Position numbers and translations under genes: made by a program. Below are positions 44,586 through 54,930 of a stretch of DNA of 64,000 nt, in pieces. How positions within the stretch are numbered: position 1 is the stretch's first letter; every line of letters begins with the position of its first letter. The stretch spans positions 1,798,001 through 1,862,000 of the forward strand of contig JAHLEZ010000003.1 in the NCBI GenBank assembly GCA_020726505.1. Reading direction: 5' to 3'. Below the pieces are notes generated by a model that was not told the origin of the DNA, searched no databases, and was given only the letters and a program-made list of their open reading frames with translations. The DNA comes from Leptodontidium sp. MPI-SDFR-AT-0119 (lineage: Eukaryota > Ascomycota > Leotiomycetes > Helotiales > Leptodontidiaceae).

Positions 44586-44782
44586 TGGTGCTAATCTCGA
44601 TTTTGATCGAAGTCTGGATTCTTCGTGTGAGAATGAGAGGAAGAAGGAAAGGATGGATGAGTTAGGATATAGAGTAAGTAAACTACTACTTGAGAGGAAA
44701 TTTTCTTCCTTATGTAGGTTTAAGTAAAGAGAATAAGATTGAAAGCGACGAAGGTGCTTTCAAATCGAAGGAGGGTAGGTAG
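44586..44782. promoter_or_regulatory. Short divergent promoter between NmrA-like gene and Acr-2-like regulator
   Basis: 197 nt separate the NmrA-like start (minus strand) from the first in-frame ATG of the regulator (plus strand). No defined operator could be identified by eye. If the regulator starts at a later ATG, the shared region is longer. Confidence 0.4.
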
Positions 44783-46780
44783 TTGGGTAAATATGGTTTG
44801 CGCCAAGATCAACCCGCCGGGATGACAACCCGCGCGGCAGAGAAATTCGGCGGCTTAAATCTTAAAACCATTGAACAGCACTTCGCCGCCCGAGGACGAG
44901 TTAACATACGCCCCCCAGCCCAATCCAGCTCCTCTATGGAGCTGGGAAGTCATACACCCATGCCAACCCAATCGAAGAGCTTCACAGGCTGCTGGACGTG
45001 CCGACTGCGACACAAGAAATGCGATGAGACGACTCCTACTTGTTCCGCATGTGGAGCATTGGAAATCAGCTGTCTCTATGACAAGATCAAACCAGATTGG
45101 ATGGATGGAGGACAGAGACAGCAGGGAGCGGCCGAGCGTGTGAAGATTGAGATCAAGCGCGCGGCGACTCGTCGCCGTGGGAGGAAACGTATACAGAATA
45201 TCACTCGGATGATCGGTGATGCTTCGTCGTCGGATCACGTGATCACACCAGAACCGTGCAGGTCCTCTTCTTCGCCAGGAACGACGAATGGTGGCCCAGG
45301 CGAATCTTCCCAGGGTCTTCTGAACGCGTCTCCTCCATTCGAGAAGAGCTCTGGAGTGGGTATTCCTACACCGGAGTCAAGTGTTTCCTTGAACACACCG
45401 AGCGCCTTAAGTACCAGTCAGGATCTGGATGTTGCGAGTCTATCACTTAGTCAAGATGAGCGGGAACTCAGCCTCATTATGTCCTACCTGGACTATGTCT
45501 TTCCGGTTCTCTTTCCCTTCTACCGCCCGTCCATACTGGAGGGCAGCCGCAGCTGGATACTAGTTCTGATTATGAAGAACAGAGGGATCTACCATACCAT
45601 CATCAGCCTGACATCCTTCTTCTTCTCCGTGGTCCCAATGATCCAAAGTTCAGATTACAAGATGTGCGAATCGATGAACTCGGAGGAGCTTCAGAAACAA
45701 GCAGATCTAGCTATCAAGACAGTCCTGCACGACTCGCTAGAGCTTTCTAGCCAGACCGAACAGCCGCTGCGGGAGAGCGCTGACTTGATGGGGAATGTCG
45801 TGCAATTGCTGAGCTTCGAGATTATCATCGCTCCTACCCAGAACTGGATGATGCATCTAGATGCTGCAATCGTTCTTTTCGAACAGATCTTTGGATCTTA
45901 CGGGATGGAAGCTTCGTCGCCGAGTCTCCCCAAAATCTTGGCACAACTATCTGACGCCCCTTCGATGGATTTAGGTCCCAATATCACTCTTTGGACTGCA
46001 AACCAAGCTGCATTCAGATTCTTCTCTACGATTTTACTAGTCAACGATATCATTTCCAGCACCTCTCTCGAGCAGGCTCCACGACTACATAAATACCACA
46101 AGTTTCTCCTAACGGACGATCGCTTACCTGGGGATATCCCGTTACAGCTCGAAGATTTTGTCGGTCACGAGAACTGGGTCCTACTCCTCATTGGAGAAAT
46201 CTCTTCCCTTGACGTTTGGAAGAAAGAGCAGAAGAAAGCCGGCGCTCTATCCATGATGCAGCTTGTGCAAAAAGCGAGCGAGATCGAACAACGACTTCGC
46301 AATGGCCTTACCCATCTCGACAACCCCGACCATTCGTCGAGGCTGGCTTCTAAGCCAGGTAACCCACTCGCATTTTTCCTGCCTGCATCTCCGGATATAA
46401 CTCATTCTCTCACTAAAATCTGGGCATACGCTGCACACATATACCTGCACACAGTAGTATCAGGCTGGCAGCCCGCAAGCCCAGAGATCAGGGACAATGT
46501 AGCGAAGCTAATCATATCATTCCAAAGTCTGCCATCGCCCGCTCTACTACGTACACTTGTGTGGCCGTTCTGCGTGGCTGGCTGTCTGGCAAATGCGCAG
46601 CAGGAATCAACATTCCGCGATCTTGTCATGTCTATGGGATCCCTGCAGATGTTTGGCACGGTGCGGCTCGCGCTGAGGATTATGGAGGATGTTTGGAGGA
46701 GGAGAGGGAGTATTGAGCTGGATGATTGGGATATTGCTGCTTGTTTGAGGTGTGTCGGGCATAGGGTTTTGCTTGTTTGA
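44783..46780 (+). CDS. Zn(II)2Cys6 transcription factor, Acr-2-like
   Basis: A single exon of up to 665 aa. The zinc cluster is at residues 70-97 (C70, C73, C80, C87, C90, C97; GCWTCRLRHKKCDETTPTC), followed by the basic linker KPDWMDGGQRQQGAAERVK, as in acriflavine sensitivity control protein acr-2 of Neurospora. From about residue 225 a fungal_trans_2-type helical domain extends to the end (MSYLDYVFPVLFPFYRPS, YHTIISLTSFFFSVVP). The true start may be the ATG at 44936 (MELGSHTPMPTQ) or another downstream ATG, because the first 50 residues have leader-like composition. Its position between a reductase, an oxidoreductase and a glyoxalase-type protein suggests a local regulator. Confidence 0.88.
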   Translation: MGKYGLRQDQPAGMTTRAAEKFGGLNLKTIEQHFAARGRVNIRPPAQSSSSMELGSHTPMPTQSKSFTGCWTCRLRHKKCDETTPTCSACGALEISCLYDKIKPDWMDGGQRQQGAAERVKIEIKRAATRRRGRKRIQNITRMIGDASSSDHVITPEPCRSSSSPGTTNGGPGESSQGLLNASPPFEKSSGVGIPTPESSVSLNTPSALSTSQDLDVASLSLSQDERELSLIMSYLDYVFPVLFPFYRPSILEGSRSWILVLIMKNRGIYHTIISLTSFFFSVVPMIQSSDYKMCESMNSEELQKQADLAIKTVLHDSLELSSQTEQPLRESADLMGNVVQLLSFEIIIAPTQNWMMHLDAAIVLFEQIFGSYGMEASSPSLPKILAQLSDAPSMDLGPNITLWTANQAAFRFFSTILLVNDIISSTSLEQAPRLHKYHKFLLTDDRLPGDIPLQLEDFVGHENWVLLLIGEISSLDVWKKEQKKAGALSMMQLVQKASEIEQRLRNGLTHLDNPDHSSRLASKPGNPLAFFLPASPDITHSLTKIWAYAAHIYLHTVVSGWQPASPEIRDNVAKLIISFQSLPSPALLRTLVWPFCVAGCLANAQQESTFRDLVMSMGSLQMFGTVRLALRIMEDVWRRRGSIELDDWDIAACLRCVGHRVLLV

Positions 46781-47046
46781 TTGCATGTGGAGTGGTTTTT
46801 AGGGAGTGTTTGTTTACTTGAGCTTGTTTGTCAAGCAAGGGTCAGCAAGTCAGGAATCCCTTCACGTAAATTATTCGTCACTCTGTTCTGTCGCAATTTG
46901 GAAACGATTGGCACCAAGGGAGATATGCCCATATGATTGTTTCTCAATGTCATTCATTGGCAAGGGGAAGAAGATGAATGTGGACGTGTGCTGCCAATGG
47001 GCTAGGAGCTAGAGCCTAGCTAGGAACGGTCAGTAATCCCGAGCAG

Positions 47047-49492
47047 TCATGCTCTCGCTTTTATCAAATCCGCGGCCTGACGTTCACAGATTAGCACCAC
47101 GCTCGGTTATCAAAAGTTCAAGTCAACATACCTTCTCAGCAACTGCGTACACAGTCGACTGCGTCGTAGCTCCCACAATCAGCGGCATAATACTAGCATC
47201 TACAACACTAAGCCCCTCCACACCATACACTTTCAACCCTTCATCGACAACGCCTCCCAGCTTCAATGGCATCTTAGGACAAGTTCCTACAGGATGGTAC
47301 TGACTCGGATCCAAGGTCCTCCTCAAATAATCTTCAATATCGGCATCGGACGTCACATTCAGCCCAGGTTTCGTCTCCACAGGGGATAATCGTTTCATGG
47401 CCCCCTGACTGGTGAAATACGCTCTCGTGCCTTTAAACAGAGCGATAGCGACCCGGATATCTATTGGATTTGACAACATACGATAATCGACGAGCGGCTC
47501 TCCATCCGGGTCTAAAGGGTTCAAATGAACAGTCCCTCTACTTAGCGGGTGGATATTAAATACCCACTGGTCAGGAATACCAAACGGGTTTCCACCCAAT
47601 CCCATCTGAAGCCACGCAGTGTTTTTAGAACGTGCTGCGCTAGCCATGAGCTTCAGCTGTGCGCGGTATCCTGCGATGATTGTGGGATCTGTGCCAGGAG
47701 GTAAGACGCTGGCGGGGTCGAGACTCGAGATGTCTGATGCGATGGAGGTGTACACATCTGGCGCTATCACTGGGAGACCGACCTGAGCTAGCGCCGCTCC
47801 TCCTCCTTGTGCGATTGAGTAGGGTCCTGGAAATATCAGCTAGGAACCAAATCTCATCAAATCCGAAACGAATCGAAACGAGAATCATACCAGTCCGATT
47901 CGCTTCCCAGAGTTCTAGGGCCCAGGCAGCGAATGTTTGGTTGTTGAGTAGCGATGCTCTATTTGGGAGAACTGGAGTTGTGACTGAACAGAACAATTGG
48001 TTAGTGAAGATGAACATGGCTATCTTCTCTGGTATTCGGCTCAACGTACAATTATACCCCACAGCAAACCACGAATGATCCTGGAAATTAGAGCCCACGC
48101 CAGGAAGGTCCAGCACCAGCTTCACACCCGCAGCCTTCAGCACCTCCCTTGGGCCAATACCGCTCAGCTGCAGAATTTGAGGGGTATGGATCGCTCCGGC
48201 AGCTAGGATGATCTCTTTCCTCGCCGTAACAGTGCTGACTGACGAGTTGTCTGTCCGAGAGACGATCCTGACACTCGTCGCCGTGATCTTTTCCCGTCCG
48301 GTGGTGAAGTTTATCTTAGCTACTTTATGCCCCGTGAGGATGGCGTAGTTACTCCTATTCTGAACGGGATCGTAGTGCGCTGTTCGAGCGTAGGAGCGCG
48401 TCTCGGTCACTGGATCTTTGGAGGAGGGGATCCAGACGATTCCGGCTTTGCCTTCTGAGCCATCGCGGGGATACGTGATGCCTGGGAAGACTTTCCAGGC
48501 CTCGTACATGATTTCTAGGATTGTGATTACTATATTGAGATTTCGAGATTTGAGGGGGGCAACGGTGAGAAGGGAGGGAGGGGTTGGGTACTGGTTGGAG
48601 GATATTGCCAGTCGCCATAGCTTGCCAGAACAGGACCGCTACCACCCCATGCTTTCCCAATGTCGTAGGTGATGTTGAATTCTGCTGCGAGTTGCGGATC
48701 AGGCGGGTTGAAGGTACAGCTCTACCCCTCTCCATCCATATCAGCGTCATATACCTTCTCCCACGTCAACCCCAATCTCAGGAAATGTCCGAGGAGTTGT
48801 TCATGTCACACACACACCATACCTTTTTGAAGTAAGGCAGGATACCATCCCAACCCCACTCTGAATCTGAGTCCGAGTCCGAGTCCTCGCCAGCAAGAGC
48901 AGCCCATCGATCGTAATCCTCAGAGGTACCACGCATGAATGCCTGCGCGTTGATAGCCGATCCTCCACCAACCACACACCCGATCCCCACTGATTGCTTC
49001 TTGGTCCCGACTGAAGTGATGTTATACATCAGAGATTGAGGCGAGGCACTAATTGGATTGAGGGGGTTGTAGGGTAAGGTGGGGATCGGTGAGAAATAGC
49101 CATATTCAACTACGAGGACGGAATCTGTTGTATGTATGCATGTAAGGTTAGGGAATGAGTGAGTGTGAGTGTGAGTGTGAGAGGGAGTGCAGCTTTGGGA
49201 GTTTGGGTGTTTGAGATAGGGGAGAATGTGCGGATGGATGTTAGGAGGGAATTGGATGGGACGGGAAGGGAGGAGAGCAGAGGAAGGACGAACATTTCCC
49301 GCTCTCTGTCAAGCGGTCGGCGACTGTGAGGCCGGATGTGCCGCCGCCTACTACGATGTAATCGTACGAAGAGTGGATTTGCCTGGAGTGGGTGAAGTGT
49401 TCTGCTTGATGTACCGAGTTCGGAAACGCAGATGTAAATACATCGCACACCACGAACAGTGAAATGGTCTTAGTGAATGAAAGGCTCCTCAT
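47047..49492 (-). CDS. Secreted GMC-family FAD oxidoreductase
   Basis: Exons 49492-49294, 49124-48823, 48721-48592, 48514-48050, 47983-47891, 47826-47132 and 47076-47047 give 637 aa with consistent phases. A signal peptide (first 22 residues, ending FTSAFP) precedes the FAD-binding loop (YDYIVVGGGTSGLTVADRL, about 44-62). GMC signature 1 (GGGSAINAQAFMRGTSEDYD) and signature 2 (GAIHTPQILQLSGIGP) follow. The C-terminal region has YHPVGTCPKMP, whose His corresponds to the first active-site His, and SIMPLIVGATTQSTVYAVAE, where the second catalytic position (His or Asn in relatives) is in a Thr/Gln context. The family includes glucose oxidases, aryl-alcohol oxidases and choline-dehydrogenase-like enzymes; the substrate is unresolved. 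An unusual acidic Asp/Ser run (DSDSDSDSE) sits in an otherwise ordinary loop. It converges with the Acr-2-like regulator. Confidence 0.93.
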
Positions 49493-50461
49493 ATCTTTCT
49501 ACTTCTCTTGTCTTGTCTGTAGATCTAATCCAAGGTATAAAATGAATGTGAATAAAGAGGAAGGGAAAGTCGGTCGGGGCTTAGATAGATGCAAGCTGGG
49601 CGGGGTATTTCCTCGAGGGAGGAATGGAGGTTACACGACTTTGGACCCCGCCACCCTTGATTGCACGGCTCGGGACGATGCGCGATGCAGATGGCTAAAT
49701 CACACTCTTTTGCAGTGTAAAGCAGAGGAAAAGATTTTGCCTAAAGAAGTCTAGACGAGAGTGCGAATCGGAGTTAGTTGGTAGATTACCAGTCGTATTG
49801 CGTGCTTTACTCATCTTCATATCCATCTTCGTCTCCTTGTTGTACAGTATACAGTAAGGATATGGAGTTCAAAATACACAATGACTTGAATTTATGGCGA
49901 AGAAGAACCAAGAGCTATAATTGCATTTCTCGAACACAAAACATATTCCGGATACTTAATTGGAGATAGACAACAGAATCAAACTCAAAACTTCGTCTCT
50001 GGGAGCTCCTGAATAGGTACCTTACTGCTCATTTGCAACTACTCCCCATGCCTAAGTCTTGAATCACTTGTCAAAACAGCCTACAATCGTGGGGAGTGAT
50101 ATTTGGCGAGATCAACAGATTAGCGGGGTAGTGCGGGGTAAAATAGCCCAGAATAAATGGGGGTTCAAGCCTGTAGGTGCCGCATGTCAGGTACCTGTAA
50201 TTAGCCGAGCACACCTCGATTCTGTGTCACAAAGAGGCTGGTGTATAGAAAAGACAGCCTCCAAAAAAAGAAAATTTGTAAAAAGGAAGCCAGACTTATA
50301 TTTTCAACGACGAGACATTTCTAGAAGTCTTGGTCCAAACACCTCGATCAAGGCTCTTTCATAATTCCCCATTTCACCACACGCTGCTCCGTTCCCATGC
50401 GTCCTTTGTAACCTCAATACACCTCCTGCCCTCTTCAGGCTCCACCCGAGAGAACACACGT
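49493..50461. other. Intergenic, upstream of the GMC gene and downstream of the VOC gene
   Basis: Contains the GMC promoter and the VOC 3' flank. No open frame has domain-like composition. Nothing else recognised. Confidence 0.45.
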
Positions 50462-51111
50462 CTACATATCGAAGAAAACACACTCGATGTTATTTCCATC
50501 TGGATCGAGAATGAAAGCACCATAGTACTTCTCATGATACTGAGGTCTGAATCCCGGTGGGCCATTGCACTTTGCTCCTGCCTTTCTGTTTTCGTATCAG
50601 TACAATTCCTAATCCTCATTCTCCTTGACGAAGATTGATCATGGGGAGGAAATAGTAATAGGGTAATAGAAGAGACGAGAGGGGGGGGGGGGGGGGGGAA
50701 AGGGAGAAACTACTCACAAAGCATTCGCATGGAACTCATCAACCTGCGCCTTGCTCTTCCCCGCAAACGCCACATGCGTGATATTCAGATTCCCGTCCTG
50801 GGTCTCCTTTCCTTTTGCTGGGGCTGAGATCCAGACTATGGAATAGTTAGCCTCCGCCTCCACCGCTTTTCATATTCTTTTGCCCATTCTAAATTAAATC
50901 TCTATCTAGAGCTGAAGGTCTTGGGAGATGCAACAGAACAGGTGATCGACATGTACATACAATCAGAGCGGCCGCCTTCAGGTGCGTAACCAAGCGCATG
51001 GCCTGGGAACTCCATGAAGATACCATAAGACAAGGGCTTCAGAATCTCAGTGTAGAAAGCCTTTGAGACTTCGAAGTTCTGGACTGGGAGGGAGGTGTGG
51101 TCGATTGGCAT
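50462..51111 (-). CDS. VOC / glyoxalase-superfamily small protein
   Basis: Exons 51111-50961, 50835-50718 and 50585-50462 give 130 aa. The start is MPIDHTSLPVQNFEVSKAF, a classic VOC opening with the first metal-ligand-type His, and the end is YGAFILDPDGNNIECVFF, the typical second half-site with Glu. GHALGYAPEGGRSDFWI and NITHVAFAGKSKAQVDEFH lie between. Fungal relatives are annotated as glyoxalase/bleomycin-resistance/dioxygenase proteins that bind or convert small molecules. The second intron contains an 18-G run. Upstream ATGs in the same frame (for example at 51357) precede a low-quality leader and are not used. Confidence 0.88.
50681..50698. repeat. Run of eighteen G inside an intron of the VOC gene
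   Basis: A homopolymer on the plus strand (C-run in the transcript) in the 132-nt second intron. Its length is probably unreliable. Confidence 0.8.
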
Positions 51112-51684
51112 TTTGACGGTTTGTTGTTTGAGTTGGTGACAGGGAAGGCTGGTGGTGGAAAGAAGTGGGAATTTGTGTATGCTTGAACAGCAATGAATTG
51201 TGATCTGTCCGATCGTGAATTTGTTTGACTTACTCAGAAGATGAGAGAAGGGAACAAAGGGAGGGAGGGGTAACACGTCCTTTAAATAGAGAAGTCGCGT
51301 TGCGGTCAACGCGTAAGCACATGATTTGTGACAGGAGCGGTAACGTACGTACTGCAAGTAGTACAGTAAGCGGCGCAGGAATGCGGAGGATTCCTAGTCC
51401 GAAACTACTGCTTGTCTTGTCACATTAGGATTAGACTTTACCGAGTACAGAGAGCTGAGCATTAGTCTCTTGGTCGTGACGGCTTTTGCGGCTTTTGGGG
51501 CTTTTGACTGCATTTGGCAATTCAAAAGTTATTAGGTGTGTCAGTACTCTTGTTTTTCAATAGCTCGGACACGGTGGAGGATCCGTAGTCCGGAAGATTC
51601 CCAGATATGTTAAAAGCTCGCTTTCATTGATCTTTTACGGTCTATGCAAAATTGTTTCTCATCTCTTCAAAATGTGGCCAAGCT
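51112..51684. other. Intergenic, promoter of the VOC gene
   Basis: The region lies between the VOC start and the 3' end of the BCS1-like gene, both on the minus strand. CTTTTG repeats occur near 51485-51510. No gene is seen. Confidence 0.4.
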
Positions 51685-53926
51685 TTACTCCAGTTCATCG
51701 TTCTTTTTCCATCCTCCTATCCAATTCCAAGAGGCCCCAGAAGAGTCCGAATCTGATTTGTTTAAGCTGTTAGTCTTGCTACTTGACGTTGTTTGGGTGG
51801 ACGAGGAGCGCGTTTTATCTTCCGCCTCTGCTCCGCCATTGATCACCTCTCCTGCAGCTGAAATCGAAGACTTCCCCTCAGTTACGACTTCTCCGTTTGT
51901 AGCTCCCTTGGAATCGCTCACTGACTCAACATCCGCCCTTTTCCCTTGTCCTGCAACTTCCACTTTCTTTGCTTCTTCTTTCCCCGACTTTGGAGTTCCT
52001 GACGTTTTTGAATCATCCTCTTCGTCGTCCTCCGTTTCATCCTCAAGCTCAGCATCCTTCTCCTTGGCGGCTTTTCCCTCCTCCAACTTCTTCGCAGCCT
52101 CCTTTTTCTGCGCTTTCCAAATGGCTAGCCGCTTAACTCGCTCCTGTTCCTCATCTCTGATACGTTGCTGCTCAACTACCCACCCCTTCGTCTCTGCGAC
52201 AGCCTTGATTGCCGAATGGCGATGGATGATCAAGAAACCTTGAAGCCCGCTGGCGTGAATGTGTTTTCCAGAATGTGAGTACTGAATTCCGTCGCCAACT
52301 TCTCCAGTACTTCCAAGTCATCGAGAGAAGACAGAGGCAGCGAATCTGGATCTGGACCAAACATCCGGAGAAACATCAATCTAGAGCTCGCAGACGACAT
52401 ATTACCCAAGTAAACCTGGTGATCGATGCGACCGGGTCGAGTGAGTGCCTTATCGAGCCTTTTGGCAAAGTTGGAGGTCATAATTACAATTCGACCTTCT
52501 TGGGAAGTTACGCCGTCGATGATATTGAAAAGGCCAGCCAAAGTGACTTTTGACGGAACGGGGGCCTCTTCTTCGTCGTCGAATTCTTCCTTCTTCTCTT
52601 TCCCTGAGCCTTCGGGACGCTTTTTTCTTTGTTCCTCCTCCATCTCATCGACAGCTGATTTTCGCTGCATTCCAACCGCGTCGATATCTTCCAACAACAC
52701 GATACCTAGATGTGGAATCTATGTTAACTTCTCGTACGTAAGAGGGAAAGGTCGTCCTTGATTGAAAGAGGATGGCATAGCCTTTTCAGAGTAAGGGACC
52801 CTGGTTCACTCACATTGGGGCGGTAAGTCCTTGAACAGCCGCTCAAGCTGCGAATCTTCCTGAACGCTGGGGATGTGCAGGAGATAGAGGTCAAGAAGGA
52901 AGTAAGTTGCAAGTGCCAGACACAGAGACGTCTTTCCAGTTCCAGGTGGACCATGAAGCAGGTATCCTCGTCGGTATGGAATTCCTCGGGCAGTATAGAA
53001 CTGTCTTGTGCTAGGGTCCAGATATGTTTCGATGTCAGCAACAAGACCCGCCTTTGTAGCTTCGTCAAAATGAACTGTCTCGAGGGGTCGCATCGGTCTC
53101 AAGGTACTATTGGTCCTGAACATACTATTAGTCTACATTCCAGAGGCAATAACAGTATCTTCTGATGTAGTGTTGACATGGAATCTAGTACCAAGGGCCC
53201 GCTTAAGGATGGGAGTACTCACCAGTATGAATAGTTGGAGTGATTCTTACTAACGTAGACCGTGATCGATGACTTTTTCTGCTCGTCCGCAGAGTCACGG
53301 CACGTATCCAAGAATCGCTTTATCGGCGCCACGGACCTCCCAAGCACCATAATCACCAGCGGCTCGTCGCCACTTGGGGGCTCGGCATAGTCATGAGCAA
53401 CGCGACTGAAAACTTCCTTCTCGAAAATCCGGTGGACCAAGAATATGTTTCGGTCATGCACGAACCACACCGTCTCAAACGTCGGTAGAAACTTGATCGG
53501 GGGCCTTTTCTCATGACCAACCTTGTTCTTGCTGGAGTACGTGAACGCATTATTGCCGAGACTGACGGTCTTCGCCGCCAAGACCCGTGGACTCTGGCGC
53601 TCAAGAACGTTCTTCCCGATCCAGTTGAGGATGTCTTTATTCAGGTTGTCGCTGCTTGGTATGGAGATGGAGGCGGTGCAGTATTGGAGAAAGCTCATAT
53701 ATATCTTCTGGCCAAATCGTTGCACCATGCGAGCTGTATCGGACAGAGCACTGAATATTGTGAGCGATGCCGCAAGTGTGGTAATATCGAGCTTCAGCCA
53801 TGTTGCGAAGAAGGCTTTGAAGAAGGCAAGGTTGGGGGAGAAGCTTTTGACATCTTTGTGGAGAGATGTCCCGAATGCCACTGTGGCCTTGACTAAAGTA
53901 GAGGGGCGGCGTGGAGGGTCCAACAT
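51685..53926 (-). CDS. BCS1-like mitochondrial-type AAA ATPase; one frame break
   Basis: Exons 53926-53223, 53124-52814 and 52705-51685; with one base restored, about 678 aa. An N-terminal BCS1_N region (start MLDPPRRPSTLVKATV, possible membrane segment LDITTLAASLTIFSAL, then WFVHDRNIFLVHRIFEKEVF) precedes the AAA core. Walker A is GPPGTGKTSL (about 293-302), Walker B is CIVLLEDIDAV, followed by VTLAGLFNIIDGV and the sensor/arginine-finger stretch TSNFAKRLDKALTRPGRIDH. A charged insertion (EEEQRKKRPEGSGKEKKEEF region) follows Walker B, and the C-terminus is a long acidic, Ser-rich tail. Around 52238-52247 the frame of FTPAGF runs into TGA while the next base-shift reads QGFLIIHRHSAIKAV. Together they rebuild the conserved FTPA..QGFL motif, so one base is missing. 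Fungal BCS1-like paralogues abound and may not all act in complex III assembly. Confidence 0.82.
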
Positions 53927-54930
53927 GGCTGGGTATCGTTCGTTGGTCTCGTCTCTGTTTTGTCCGAAAGGTAGGATGGGATTGTGGCGGCAAGGTGCTA
54001 GATGTAGGTCGTGACAATATGTCTTGACGTCGAGGCGGTGCTTGTGGGGGAAATGAGCAAAGCTGTCGATTAGCTGCGGTAGTAAAAGAAGAAGCAAAGC
54101 TGCCTGCTTTGCCAGATTTCTTTTATAAACGATTGGGTGGCACAAAGTGTGAGATCGACGAGGCCATCGAGCACTTCCAATAACTTCGGATATGACTGAC
54201 ACTTATTCTGACAATCATCAAATGCAAAAAGCGAGAATGAAAGTGTAATGATAGAGATAATTACACGGTGCTTGGAATGACGATATTCGAGAAACACAGG
54301 TCCACTCGGATGAATGTGCAGAGCTCTTCAGCAAATCTCGCTTAGGATCAGCTTCCAAAACAACAACACCTTCATTCCAAACGGGACGGACAATGCAAAT
54401 AGAACAGGAATAAGTCACAGTACAATAAATCCAAGGTGATATGATTAAGTTCCAAAACCTTTTGTTTGACTTTTGATGGCGCGAAAGAAGTATACATTCA
54501 ACATTTTGATGAGTAGAGCCTGTCCAAAGTTCCGACTTTCCAAAGTGAATGAGGTGTCGTCTCTCGGACTAGTCGTGGGGGGGGGGGGGTTGTTCCAGAA
54601 GACTCGCCGCGGACTTCAGAGTGATCTTATGATTTGCTGTCGAAGGAAAACATGGACTTTTGTGTGCCATCTTAGCTAGGTTTTACCTCCGTCTCAGGAA
54701 TGGGTTAGTCAACAGCCGGGCAAGAAAAATAGAAGGCACTTACAGATGCAGCAGCACTGAACACCTGAATCATTCCGGCTGAATGCTGACAAACAAGATT
54801 TTAATGTGCTTCCAGGCGAAATTCGGTGACCACACCTGCCAAGTTTGGTCAGTGAGTAACCCTCTAAAATAAAAATTCCACGACTCACCAGTTTACCACA
54901 TTAAAAAGACCTCACTTTGAGATCTGATCT
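53927..54930. other. Intergenic, promoter side of the BCS1-like gene
   Basis: The BCS1 frame stays open upstream to 54202, but the translation is leader-like and the family start fits the ATG at 53926. A run of 13 G lies at 54577-54589. No further gene is recognised. Confidence 0.4.
54577..54589. repeat. Run of thirteen G
   Basis: A homopolymer between the BCS1-like and GT2 genes; length probably unreliable. Confidence 0.75.

Noticed and set aside
51644..52243. Plus-strand frame of 199 codons, Ser/Phe-rich
   Set aside because: A shadow of the acidic tail of the BCS1-like gene.
52239..52282. A 44-nt intron as explanation of the BCS1 frame break
   Set aside because: It would remove the conserved FTPA motif, and its donor is weak; a missing base explains the data better. 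Kept open in the findings.
53927..54202. Upstream extension of the BCS1-like protein to an ATG at 54202
   Set aside because: The extension is basic leader-like text, and the ATG at 53926 fits the family N-terminus.
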